DNA from: MPNP01 sp026709725
GTDB taxonomy: Bacteria; Pseudomonadota; Alphaproteobacteria; Rhodobacterales; Rhodobacteraceae
DNA length: 64,000 nucleotides
Direction of reading: 5' to 3'
Assembly (NCBI GenBank): GCA_965200805.1
Contig: OZ241384.1
Coordinates: 992,001-1,056,000 of the forward strand
Each line of letters opens with the position of its first letter. Position 1 is the stretch's first letter. Shown here one piece after another: positions 17,487-26,154 of this stretch. Made by a program: the position numbers and the translations under genes. The notes beneath the pieces are model-generated. The model did not search any database, was not told the origin of the DNA, and saw only the letters and a program-made list of their open reading frames with translations.

Positions 17487-18337
17487 TTGCATTCGTTGCA
17501 AAATTACGACTGCCTGCGAGTGACTGTCTGCTTTGGGGGATTCTGGGTCTGTTCATTCTCATTCCTCTGGCCAGTTTTCTGGCCTATGGATTCTTCTATA
17601 CCGTTGACAATTCGGTCGTATACCGCCCGACATTAGCAAATTTCCTGGAAATCCTGACCAACGATTCCTATCGCACCACGTTTTTCAAGACCTTGCGAAT
17701 GGCACTCGAAGTGTCCGTGATAAACCTGTTTCTGGGTTACGCGACCGCCTATTTCATCTGGTTGCGCCCGCCCACCATGCGCAACTTCCTTGTCATTGCC
17801 CTCGCAGTGCCGCTGCTTATGAGCTACATCATCAAGATCTATGCCATGCGAGGAGTCCTCGGAACAAACGGTCTGCTCAACAGCGTGCTGCTCGCATTGG
17901 GCATCGTCGACGACCCTGTCAGCACCTTTTTGTTCAACCTCACCGCTGTTCGCATAACCCTTTCCGTCGTCCTTCTCCCGTTCATGGTGCTGCCCATATA
18001 TATCTCGCTTGAGCGAATACCGAATTCTGTCCTGCAAGCTGCAGAAGATCTTGGAGCACATCAGATCCAGACCTTTACCCGCGTTATTCTGCCACTGAGC
18101 CTTCCAGGTGGGATGGTCGGTGCCATGTTCACCTTTGTCTTGGCATCCGGTGACTTTCTGGCTCCAGAACTCGTCGGTGGGATCGAAGGGTTTACCTACG
18201 GGCGCCTGATCTTCAGCCAGTTTGGTCTGGCCTTCAACTGGCCGCTGGGTGCAGCTCTCTCGATCCTGTTAATGATCGTTGCACTTGCCGTGATCTACAT
18301 GGCTCGCAGGCTCGGAAATCCGAAATGGCAACGATGA
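17483..18337 (+). CDS. ABC transporter permease, PotB-like
   Basis: A 284-residue inner-membrane protein with about six transmembrane helices. The EAA loop is visible as LQAAEDLGAHQIQTFTRVILPLSLPG, which docks to the ATPase. It resembles the first permease (PotB/PotH) of polyamine-type importers. It overlaps the ATPase gene by four bases and the second permease by 13. No gene-specific substrate evidence. Confidence 0.9.
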   Translation: MIAFVAKLRLPASDCLLWGILGLFILIPLASFLAYGFFYTVDNSVVYRPTLANFLEILTNDSYRTTFFKTLRMALEVSVINLFLGYATAYFIWLRPPTMRNFLVIALAVPLLMSYIIKIYAMRGVLGTNGLLNSVLLALGIVDDPVSTFLFNLTAVRITLSVVLLPFMVLPIYISLERIPNSVLQAAEDLGAHQIQTFTRVILPLSLPGGMVGAMFTFVLASGDFLAPELVGGIEGFTYGRLIFSQFGLAFNWPLGAALSILLMIVALAVIYMARRLGNPKWQR

Positions 18338-19140
18338 GACAATTCCGCCCAATCAATGTTTCGCTCGCTTTGGTGACATTCGTTGTCTATGCGGCATTGT
18401 ATCTTCCTATCATCCTGGTCTTTGTGTTGTCGTTCTTTTCAATGCGACGCGGTCGGGTGAACTGGGATACGTTCTCTTTGGAGTGGTATGCACGATTGTT
18501 TGCAAATGAGGCGCTTGGGAACGCACTTCTGAATTCAATTGCTGTCGGAGCCATTGCTGTTCTCGCTGCCACGATCTTCGCAACCGTGGCAGCACTTCAC
18601 GCAAATGCCCGTCCGCTATCCAAATCAGTCCGGCTCATCGAATACGTCATCTTCCTCCCCTTCCTGCTTCCCCCGATCATTACCGGACTTTCACTCCTGA
18701 TTTATTTCAGGGAAGCGGGAATTTCGCGTGGCCTCACGACAGTCATCATCGGTCATGCAGTGTTCGTGCTGGCCATCATCTATCGGATCATCCTCACGCG
18801 CCTGAACGCGCTCAGCCGCAGTTTTGTCGAGGCAGCCCATGATCTCGGAGCCAGCAGGTTTCAGACCTTCCGTTTCGTCATTCTGCCAAACCTGCGCATG
18901 CCGCTTCTGACAGCGGGTATCCTCGCATTTGCCCTGTCATTTGATGAAACGATGATCACGCTGTTTCTGGCGGGAACAGATCCCACGCTGCCCGTGCGGC
19001 TCTATGCCATGATGCGGGTCGGGTTTACTCCGGAAATCAATGCCCTGATCACACTGATCCTCGGTTTTTCAATTCTCCTGACATCTGTCTTTGCAATCGC
19101 ATGGCACCGCAGCAGCAGGGTTGGGCGATTGTATGCCTGA
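18325..19140 (+). CDS. ABC transporter permease, PotC-like
   Basis: A 271-residue inner-membrane protein with six predicted helices and an EAA motif, FVEAAHDLGASRFQTFRFVILPNLRMPL. The FALSFDETMITLFLAG motif is typical of PotC/PotI-type second permeases. It overlaps the preceding permease by 13 bases and would form the heterodimeric channel with it. Confidence 0.9.
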   Translation: MATMRQFRPINVSLALVTFVVYAALYLPIILVFVLSFFSMRRGRVNWDTFSLEWYARLFANEALGNALLNSIAVGAIAVLAATIFATVAALHANARPLSKSVRLIEYVIFLPFLLPPIITGLSLLIYFREAGISRGLTTVIIGHAVFVLAIIYRIILTRLNALSRSFVEAAHDLGASRFQTFRFVILPNLRMPLLTAGILAFALSFDETMITLFLAGTDPTLPVRLYAMMRVGFTPEINALITLILGFSILLTSVFAIAWHRSSRVGRLYA

Positions 19141-19236
19141 TTGCCCGCTTCGATCAATGCCACCCCTGTCACAGGGAAGAAGCCGGGAGGTGGATGATCA
19201 CCCAAAGTTGAGGATGCCGGATTGTGAGGTTCTGAT

Positions 19237-20013
19237 ATGACACTGCACCGCTTTGACGGCCAGATCGCCTTGGTGACAGGCGGTGCACGCGGTATCGGGC
19301 TGGCCATAGGAATGCGTCTTGCCGAAGAGGGCGCGACAGTGATTCTTGCTGACGTTGACAGTGATGAGCTGGGGCGGGTGACATCCGCCGGGAAAGGTCC
19401 GGGGCGGATACTTCCGGCCACGCTTGATATCGCGGACCGGGCTGCTTGCGAGGATCTGGTGGCCCGCATTTCCAGGGACCATTCGCGGCTAGACATCCTT
19501 GTCAACAATGCGGCAATCCCCGATATCTGCCCCTATCCAGAGCTGACGATAGACCGATTCCGTGCCGTAACCCGGGTCAATCTTGATGGTGCGCTTGTCT
19601 GCACCCTTGCCGCCGTCCCGCTGATGGAGGCCACAGGCGGACGCATTTTGATGATGGCCAGCATCATGGGACAGTTCGGGTCTCCCGATTCCGTGCCCTA
19701 CTCAAGCGCAAAGGGCGGGATTGTGAACATGGTGCGTGCCCTTGCCTGCGATCTGGCGCCCCGGGGAATTACGGTCAACGGCATCGCTCCCGGCTTCATT
19801 GATACGCGGATGGCCCGTCTCGCTGATGGGAGCCATGAACACCGGACCGACTGCTTCAGGACTGTCTATCTCCGGTATCGAAAGATCCCGCTTGGCCGTC
19901 CGGGAAACCCGGAGGACATCGCCGGGTCTGCATGCTTCCTGGTGTCATCGGATGCGGCATATGTAACGGGTCAGATTCTTGCAGTTGATGGAGGGGTCAC
20001 GGCCACCTTTTGA
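19237..20013 (+). CDS. Short-chain dehydrogenase/reductase
   Basis: A 258-residue classical SDR. The NAD(P) motif TGGARGIG lies at about residues 14-21, NNAA follows at mid-protein, and the catalytic residues are Ser in MASIM and Tyr-x3-Lys in PYSSAKGG. PGFIDTRMA follows. It sits 96 bases after the permeases on the same strand and most likely oxidises an intermediate of the acid-sugar pathway, but that assignment is contextual only. It is the last gene of the cluster. Confidence 0.9.
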   Translation: MTLHRFDGQIALVTGGARGIGLAIGMRLAEEGATVILADVDSDELGRVTSAGKGPGRILPATLDIADRAACEDLVARISRDHSRLDILVNNAAIPDICPYPELTIDRFRAVTRVNLDGALVCTLAAVPLMEATGGRILMMASIMGQFGSPDSVPYSSAKGGIVNMVRALACDLAPRGITVNGIAPGFIDTRMARLADGSHEHRTDCFRTVYLRYRKIPLGRPGNPEDIAGSACFLVSSDAAYVTGQILAVDGGVTATF

Positions 20014-20201
20014 TGCCAGTGACACCTGCATCTAGGGCCCCGGAACATTTAGGCTATATCACTTGAGTGCCATTCGTCAGCCAAAACACTGATAGCATGG
20101 TTTGCTGACCATGTCCGAGACCGGATTTCCGTCCTGCACCCCTGTCTTTGTACGGTTTCCCGGCATTCAGCATGCTGATGGCACTTTGATAGATCAATTC
20201 C

Positions 20202-20233
20202 AAAAAAGGAAGGGGGATGGCAGAGCCATCCCC
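20202..20233 (-). terminator. Intrinsic terminator of the phasin gene
   Basis: On the minus strand a 9-bp GC-rich stem (plus-strand 20213-20221 with 20225-20233, 3-base loop) is followed two to five bases later by six T residues (plus-strand A-run 20202-20207). It lies about 40 bases after the phasin stop, so it is a convincing rho-independent terminator. Confidence 0.85.
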
Positions 20234-20273
20234 TTGGCAGTGTGAACAGTTTGAATTCAGAGTCGAGCTCCGA

Positions 20274-20669
20274 TCAGGAAGACTTGCTCACACCTGCCTT
20301 ATTCGCCTTGACAGGATTGCCAGCAGATAGGAGGACTTCCAGAGTATCGATCTGGATCTGTCTGGCAATTTCAGCGAATTTCGTCATGTAGTCTGCCGAT
20401 GAGCCAACGGAAGCGGTGCCGAGATCGGCAATTTTCCGGACATAATCGGTCGGATTCTCATTTGCCGCATTGACTTCATTGAGTTGTCCGAGAATTTCAC
20501 GTCCCCACTTGGTGGACACTTCAGCACTCTTTTCGGCGGCCGAGATCGCAAGTTCAGAAAGTTTCTGGTTCACGGTCACGGAATCGTTGACCGCTTTCCT
20601 GAACGATGCAGGATCGGTTGGCATCTTTTCCAGAATTGCCTTGTAGTCGCCTTTCGCAAAATCATACAT
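20274..20669 (-). CDS. Phasin family protein (polyhydroxyalkanoate granule coat)
   Basis: A 131-residue helical, Ala/Lys/Glu-rich protein with no signal peptide. The sequence (FAKGDYKAILEKM, then SVTVNQKLSELAISAAEKSAEVSTKWGREILGQL, then YMTKFAEIARQIQIDTLE) fits the phasin_2 family, which coats polyhydroxyalkanoate granules. An AGGAG ribosome-binding site precedes ATG 20669. The two CTGC-N3-GCAG palindromes upstream support a PHA-linked role. No pha synthesis genes are in this window. Confidence 0.85.
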   Translation of the reverse strand: MYDFAKGDYKAILEKMPTDPASFRKAVNDSVTVNQKLSELAISAAEKSAEVSTKWGREILGQLNEVNAANENPTDYVRKIADLGTASVGSSADYMTKFAEIARQIQIDTLEVLLSAGNPVKANKAGVSKSS

Positions 20670-20707
20670 ATTCGTTACTCCTCGTAATGTATGCTCTCCA
20701 GTTGCAA

Positions 20708-20737
20708 CCTATATGGTGCTGCACCGCAGCAATTCAA
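20708..20737 (-). promoter_or_regulatory. Phasin promoter
   Basis: Reading the minus strand, TTGAAT (plus 20732-20737) and TATAGG (plus 20708-20713) are 18 bases apart, about 40 bases upstream of the phasin ATG. The proximal PhaR-type palindrome lies inside the spacer, a repressing position. Confidence 0.55.
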
Positions 20738-20757
20738 GCATTTTTTCTGCACCGCAG
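20719..20757. promoter_or_regulatory. Paired PhaR-type operators upstream of phasin
   Basis: Two copies of CTGCACCGCAG, at 20719-20729 and 20747-20757, lie within a longer 16-base direct repeat (CTGCACCGCAGCAATT), 28 bases apart start to start. CTGC-N3-GCAG is the palindrome described for PhaR, the PHA-responsive repressor of phasin genes in Paracoccus and Rhodobacter. The proximal site overlaps the promoter spacer. PhaR binding is inference from motif and context. Confidence 0.7.
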
Positions 20758-21117
20758 CAATTTAATGGCAAAAAATTACTTTAAGTCTATAATTCTTATG
20801 GTTTAATTATTTTTACTTTCAGTGAAGACATGTGTTCGCCCAATCATGCCATGCCCGGAGAGGCCCCTTTCAGCCGACACGGTCACCCCATTCCCTGCGG
20901 GAATCCCTCTTGTGGAACAGCAGTCCTGACCTGCCATCGGTCAGGTCAATCCAGATGACAGGCATCTCGCGCTGCAGCAGGCACTCCCGGCGAAGAGTTG
21001 CCGGTTTCAACCTGAATGACATGTGCAACGGCTTTGTGTCATGCACCGGTGCGGCATGCAGAGATCAGGGTCGGCATGGTGCGTTATCGACCCCTTTGAG
21101 GATTTGGGCGCAGATGG

Positions 21118-21145
21118 TGGACAATTCAAACGCATGTGCTATAAT
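21118..21145 (+). promoter_or_regulatory. Sigma-70-like promoter upstream of soeA
   Basis: TGGACA (21118-21123) and a perfect TATAAT (21140-21145) are separated by 16 bases. Transcription would start near 21152, giving either a short structured RNA or a leader of about 180 bases for soeABC. Confidence 0.6.
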
Positions 21146-21151
21146 CGATCC

Positions 21152-21215
21152 AGAGGTTGGAGTTATCAGGGCAAACTCCATTTGGAGACCGGTGTTGCAA
21201 CACCGGTCTCACTCT
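21152..21215 (+). ncRNA. Candidate structured small RNA or soeA leader
   Basis: Directly after the promoter, two hairpins follow. TGGAGTT pairs with AACTCCA (21158-21164, 21174-21180). Next comes a perfect 26-base palindrome centred on GTTGCAAC (21185-21210). No T-run follows, so free termination is doubtful. It matches no RNA family I can name. Confidence 0.35.
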
Positions 21216-21329
21216 TGAAGGATTCTATCGCCATGACAGTGTGTTCCCAACCAATTCTGGGGAATGTCTTGCGGCTTGCGGCATGGTTGCTTACGGAGAA
21301 TGCGTGAGTGAAGATATGCCATCACCGGA

Positions 21330-24161
21330 ATGAGGGTGGGATCGCCATTGCTTGACTTATCGCCATATGTGTCCGACGAAATCAGGAAGACCACCTGTTA
21401 TATGTGTGCCTGCCGCTGTGGGGTCGATGTCCATGTGCGGGATGGACGGGTTCGCTATCTGCAGGGCAATCGTGACCACCCGGTCAATCGTGGAGTCCTC
21501 TGCGCCAAGGGCTCAGCGGGGATGCTGCATCAGGAATCGCCGGCCCGTCTTCGGGCCCCGCTCCTCCGGTCCGGTGAGCGTGGCAAGGGCACGTTTCAGG
21601 AAATCAGCTGGGATCATGCCCTGGGATTGGCGACAGAGTGGCTGGCGGAAATCCGGCAATCCGATCCGTCCAGACTTGGATTCTTCACGGGGCGTGACCA
21701 AAGCCAGGCCCTGACCGGATGGTGGGCACAGCAATTCGGAACACCGAATCATGCGGCCCATGGCGGCTTCTGCTCGGTGAATATGGCAGCGGGCGGAATC
21801 TATTCGATCGGCGGCTCCTTCTGGGAGTTTGGCCAGCCGGACTGGGACAGAACAAAGCTGTTGCTGCTGTTTGGTGTTGCAGAGGATCATGATTCCAATC
21901 CCCTGAAGATCGGTCTGGCAAAACTCCGCCGTAATGGGGTTCGTATCATTTCCGTCAATCCGGTCTGCACAGGCTACTCTGCGATTGCCGATAACTGGCT
22001 GGGCATCACACCCGGCTCCGATGGTCTGCTGATCATGGCGATTCTGGGCGAGCTCCTCCGCTCGGGATCGATTGATGCAGAGGCACTGCGTTATACGACC
22101 AATGCCCCCTGGCTGATCACTCTTGATGCAGGCGCGCACAGCGGTCTGTTTGTTCGTGACAGGGATGGCACACCGATGATTTGGGATGCAGCGACGAACA
22201 GTCCACAGCCCCACGACCACCCGACTGCCAGACCACATTTATCGGGTCGCTATCAACTTGATGACGGAAGGGCGGTCACACCTGTCTTCACCCAGGTCGT
22301 TCATGAGTATCTGCAGCCATGTTACCGACCAGAGGCTGTCGCTGAACGAACCGGGATCGGTCCGGCGACGATCCGCTGGCTCGCGGCCGAAATCGCCGGG
22401 ACCGCATTCGGGAAATCCGAGGATATGCCTCTGAGATGGACAGACTGGCGGGGCATTCAGCATGCATCGGTGACATCACGACCGGTTGCCATCCATGCCA
22501 TGCGCGGCATCGCGGCACACGGAAACGGCTTTCAGACCTGCCGGGCCCTTCATGTCCTTCAGATGCTCATCGGATCTGTTGATGCTCCCGGAGGGACCCG
22601 CTACAAGGCCCCGTATCCCAAACCCGTCGAGATGCACCCGCGCCCATCGGGCCTCGAGGGTCCCGGCCTTCCCCTGCAGGGTCCGCCATTGGGCTACCCC
22701 CTCGGTCCGGAAGACCTGCTGGTCAATGAAGACGGGTCACCGCAACGCATCGACAAGGCCTATTCGTGGGAGGCACCGCTCGCTGCCCATGGACTGCTGC
22801 ACATGGCCATTCCAAATGCCTGCGCAGGTGACCCCTATGACATCAGTGTGTTGATGATCTACATGGCCAATCTGGCATGGAACTCATCAATGAACACACC
22901 TGGAGCGATGAATGCCCTGACGGCCAGAAACTCCGACGGCAGCTACCGGATCCCCCGGATCATTGTCTCTGATGCGTTTGCTTCGGAAATGGTTGACTAC
23001 GCCGATCTGGTTCTGCCGGACACAACATACCTTGAACGTTACGACTGCATTTCGCTCCTTGATCGACCCATCGGTGAAGCCGATCATGTCGGGGATGCCA
23101 TTCGTCATCCGGTGCTGCAGGTCAACCGGGATGTCCGACCATTCCAGGATGTCCTGATTGATCTTGGAAACAGGCTTGAACTGCCCGGATTCACTGATGC
23201 AGACGGCACTGCCAAATGGTCCACATATCGCGAGTACATGGCACTCCATGAACGCAAACCCGGCATCGGGCCGCTGGCGGGCTGGCGCGGTGCTGATGGC
23301 TCGCAATCCCTGCGGGGAGCCGCCAATCCTGAACAGATCGAAAAATACATTGCCAACGGAGGGTTCTGGACAGCTGAACTTCCCGAAGAGACGCGGTATT
23401 ATCGCAATATCAACATGACCTATCAGGACTGGGCTGCCGATTGTGGTCTGCTGGATGAACCATCACCTTTCAAGCTGCAACTTTATTCCGAACCGTTGCG
23501 CAAGTTTCAATTGGCCGCGGAGGGATTTGGCCCCCGCCAACCACCGGAGGATCTGCGGGAGAGAATCCGCTCTTCATTCAATCCCCTGCCGAACTGGTAT
23601 GACATGCCGGCCTCGTCACCGGAGTATCCCTATCACGCCATTACCCAGCGCCCGATGGCAATGTATCATTCCTGGGGCACGCACAATCCGTGGCTCCGAC
23701 AAATCCACAGTTTCAACCGCCTCTACATCCCATCCGGCATCTGTGACCGTGAACAGCTTGAAGATGACGACTGGATCTGGCTTGAATCCGATTTCGGCCG
23801 CATCCGAACCCAGATCAAGCGCATGCATGCCGTCAATTCCTCCACAGTCTGGACCTGGAATGCGATTGCGAGGCGCTCAGGCAGCTGGCGGCTGGCACCC
23901 GGGGCTTCAGAAAGCCGGCGGGGGTTTCTCCTCAATCACCTGATCTCCGAATTGCTGCCCAAACGCTCGGATGCGCAGCAGATGATGAATTCGGATCCGG
24001 TCACCGGTCAGGCGGCATGGTATGATCTCAGGGTTCAGATTCGGAAGGCCCCGGGGCCGAAATCAACCGGACAGCAGAACGCAGGGACACAGACCGGCCT
24101 TCCCGATATGGAACCCGTCGCATCTCAACTCCGCTATGGATCTGAGTGGACATCGACGTGA
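21330..24161 (+). CDS. soeA: Sulfite dehydrogenase (quinone), molybdopterin subunit SoeA
   Basis: A 943-residue DMSO-reductase-family protein carrying bis-MGD molybdenum and one 4Fe-4S cluster, with ligands C23, C26, C30 and C58 (CYMCACRC...GVLC). There is no Tat signal, so it faces the cytoplasm, as in SoeABC, which oxidises sulfite to sulfate and passes electrons to quinone. The N-terminus (LSPYVSDEIRKTTCYMCACRCG...GNRDHPVNRGVLCAKGSAG) and mid-region GGTRYKAPYPKP match SoeA as I know it from Roseobacter-type genomes. The SoeB start overlaps its end by 16 bases. A different DMSO-reductase-type function remains possible. Confidence 0.8.
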   Translation: MRVGSPLLDLSPYVSDEIRKTTCYMCACRCGVDVHVRDGRVRYLQGNRDHPVNRGVLCAKGSAGMLHQESPARLRAPLLRSGERGKGTFQEISWDHALGLATEWLAEIRQSDPSRLGFFTGRDQSQALTGWWAQQFGTPNHAAHGGFCSVNMAAGGIYSIGGSFWEFGQPDWDRTKLLLLFGVAEDHDSNPLKIGLAKLRRNGVRIISVNPVCTGYSAIADNWLGITPGSDGLLIMAILGELLRSGSIDAEALRYTTNAPWLITLDAGAHSGLFVRDRDGTPMIWDAATNSPQPHDHPTARPHLSGRYQLDDGRAVTPVFTQVVHEYLQPCYRPEAVAERTGIGPATIRWLAAEIAGTAFGKSEDMPLRWTDWRGIQHASVTSRPVAIHAMRGIAAHGNGFQTCRALHVLQMLIGSVDAPGGTRYKAPYPKPVEMHPRPSGLEGPGLPLQGPPLGYPLGPEDLLVNEDGSPQRIDKAYSWEAPLAAHGLLHMAIPNACAGDPYDISVLMIYMANLAWNSSMNTPGAMNALTARNSDGSYRIPRIIVSDAFASEMVDYADLVLPDTTYLERYDCISLLDRPIGEADHVGDAIRHPVLQVNRDVRPFQDVLIDLGNRLELPGFTDADGTAKWSTYREYMALHERKPGIGPLAGWRGADGSQSLRGAANPEQIEKYIANGGFWTAELPEETRYYRNINMTYQDWAADCGLLDEPSPFKLQLYSEPLRKFQLAAEGFGPRQPPEDLRERIRSSFNPLPNWYDMPASSPEYPYHAITQRPMAMYHSWGTHNPWLRQIHSFNRLYIPSGICDREQLEDDDWIWLESDFGRIRTQIKRMHAVNSSTVWTWNAIARRSGSWRLAPGASESRRGFLLNHLISELLPKRSDAQQMMNSDPVTGQAAWYDLRVQIRKAPGPKSTGQQNAGTQTGLPDMEPVASQLRYGSEWTST

Positions 24162-24898
24162 CATCACTGCCGACCCGCACTGAGAAAAAACTGGGTCTGG
24201 TCATTGACCTTGACGTCTGCGTTGGCTGCCAGGCCTGTGTGGTCAGCTGCAAGTCATGGAACACAGGTGGGTACGGGGCACCGCTTGCCGATACTGAACC
24301 CTATGGTGATACGCCATCGGGTGCGTGGTTAAACCGTGTTCACAGCTACGAAACAGAAAATTACGGTCAAACTGGTGTCGTCCATTTCCCCAAGAGTTGT
24401 CTCCATTGTGATGATGCCCCCTGTGTCACCGTATGCCCGACAGGAGCCTCCTGGAAACGATCAGAAGATGGCATTGTTCTCGTTGATGAGAACAAGTGCA
24501 TGGGATGCGGGTTATGTGCCTGGGCCTGCCCCTATGGCGCCCGGGAAATGGATCCATCGGCGGGTGTCATGAAAAAATGCACCCTGTGTGTTGACCGGAT
24601 ATACAATGAGAACATCCCCGAGGAGGATCGCGTACCGGCATGTGTCAGATCATGCCCGACCAATGCCCGGTTCTTTGGCGATCTTGCCGACCCGGACTCA
24701 GAGGTTTCCCGGTTGGTTTCAGATCGTGATGGTGTTGATCTCATGCCTGAACAGCGGACAAGACCGGCCAACAAGTATCTCCAACCCGGACGGCAGTCAT
24801 CATGCGGTGATCCTGAGGCCTTCAATCTTGCCGAGCTGGCTGACCCGACACCGACCGGTATCCTTGGCTGGATTGATCGGAATCTCTCCAGAGTCTGA
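24146..24898 (+). CDS. soeB: Sulfite dehydrogenase iron-sulfur subunit SoeB
   Basis: A 250-residue ferredoxin-like electron-transfer subunit (DmsB type). Four 4Fe-4S motifs are visible: CVGCQACVVSC, CLHCDDAPCVTVC, CMGCGLCAWAC and CTLCVDR...CVRSC. It would carry electrons from SoeA to the membrane subunit on the cytoplasmic face. The start overlaps the soeA end by 16 bases and the stop is six bases before soeC. Confidence 0.88.
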   Translation: MDIDVTSLPTRTEKKLGLVIDLDVCVGCQACVVSCKSWNTGGYGAPLADTEPYGDTPSGAWLNRVHSYETENYGQTGVVHFPKSCLHCDDAPCVTVCPTGASWKRSEDGIVLVDENKCMGCGLCAWACPYGAREMDPSAGVMKKCTLCVDRIYNENIPEEDRVPACVRSCPTNARFFGDLADPDSEVSRLVSDRDGVDLMPEQRTRPANKYLQPGRQSSCGDPEAFNLAELADPTPTGILGWIDRNLSRV

Positions 24899-24904
24899 GG
24901 GCCT

Positions 24905-25879
24905 ATGCACCCGGCACTATCGATTATTGTCTTCACATCCCTGTCGGGAACCGGTCTCGGACTTGGTTTTTGGACAGCGCTGACCGCACATGCAGCGCCT
25001 CCTCTTCTCATTGCCATTGCTGGCTTGCTGGCGGCAATGCTCACCTCGATTGGCCTTGTGTCTTCCCTTCTGCATCTCCGTCACCCCTCACGTGCCTGGC
25101 GTGCATTCTCCCAATGGCGCTCATCGTGGCTCTCGCGTGAAGGAATTCTGGCACCGCTCTGTGTCATCAGCATGGTCATGCTTGGTCCGGGTGCGTTCAC
25201 CACCGCCCTGCTCGGCTCCATTCCTGTTGTCCTGGTCCTGCTGCTCGCTCCGGCAGTGATCCTTACAACAGCCATGATCTATGCCCAGCTGCGTGCGGTT
25301 CCCGCATGGCGGACATGGCTAACCCCTGTCATGTTTCTCCTGTTTGGTGCCAGCAGCGGTCTTCATGTCCTGATGACTGCAACCGTGTGGTACCATGGCG
25401 ATCTGCATCCCATCCCGCTCATCCTCGGGGCCGGTACTGACACGGCCGCAAACAGGGAGGGTCCGCTGTTGACCGCAATCATTATCAACACCATGGCATG
25501 GGGAACGATGGCGGCGTGGTGGCTCCGCCGCGACCGGATTGGTACGGGTCAATCAACACTGGCCACCGCAACCCGGCTCGCATCGGGGCATCGTATCACC
25601 CAGCTTGATCCACCGCACACCGAAAAGAACTATCTGCAAACCGAAATGGGCTACCACATCGCGCGCAAACACGCTCTTTCGCTGCGCTGGATTGCTCTTG
25701 TCCTTGGCTTTCTCGTCCCTACGCTTGCCGCCGGGAGCCTGCTGATCCTGCCAACGACCATGGCGCCCCCTGTGCTCACCGTCTTGAGCGTCGTCCATGG
25801 CACCGGTATCATGGTCTCACGCTGGCTTTTCTTTGCCGAAGCGACACATGTTCAGAGTCTCTACTACCATTCCGGCTGA
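24905..25879 (+). CDS. soeC: Sulfite dehydrogenase membrane anchor SoeC (DmsC-like)
   Basis: A 324-residue integral membrane protein with about eight hydrophobic segments. It belongs to the DmsC anchor family (LSGTGLGLGFWTAL at the N-terminus, HLRHPSRAWRAFSQWRSSWLSREG in the first loop, HGTGIMVSRWLFFAEATHV at the end). It anchors the complex and passes electrons to the quinone pool. It follows soeB by six bases. Confidence 0.85.
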   Translation: MHPALSIIVFTSLSGTGLGLGFWTALTAHAAPPLLIAIAGLLAAMLTSIGLVSSLLHLRHPSRAWRAFSQWRSSWLSREGILAPLCVISMVMLGPGAFTTALLGSIPVVLVLLLAPAVILTTAMIYAQLRAVPAWRTWLTPVMFLLFGASSGLHVLMTATVWYHGDLHPIPLILGAGTDTAANREGPLLTAIIINTMAWGTMAAWWLRRDRIGTGQSTLATATRLASGHRITQLDPPHTEKNYLQTEMGYHIARKHALSLRWIALVLGFLVPTLAAGSLLILPTTMAPPVLTVLSVVHGTGIMVSRWLFFAEATHVQSLYYHSG

Positions 25880-26154
25880 CAGAACCCCGGCCGCAACAGT
25901 TCCGACCCTGCCAACGGAACACATCCGACCCAGCACTGATCGTGACCGTATGCAGACTGGCTATGCGGTACAGATCGGCAGAGACAGCGGAGTGTTTCGT
26001 TACGGCTTGCGGTGAGACGCGCATGGCTTTGCCCCGCGGACTCTGCGGGATTACAGACTGGCTCGATCCGGCAGGTGACCCTGTCCGGCTTCGGCACACA
26101 AGAGGCTGCCACAGCCGGCGGAGGCCCTGGTGCTGCGTCTTCCCCCGCAGGGTG

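Larger units (their letters stand above)
20770..21329. other. Interval between phasin and soeA without a gene
   Basis: No credible protein gene. Open frames on the plus strand have no recognisable domain. The left part is AT-rich (phasin upstream region). The right part holds a promoter-like pair and two hairpins, listed separately, just before soeA. Confidence 0.55.
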
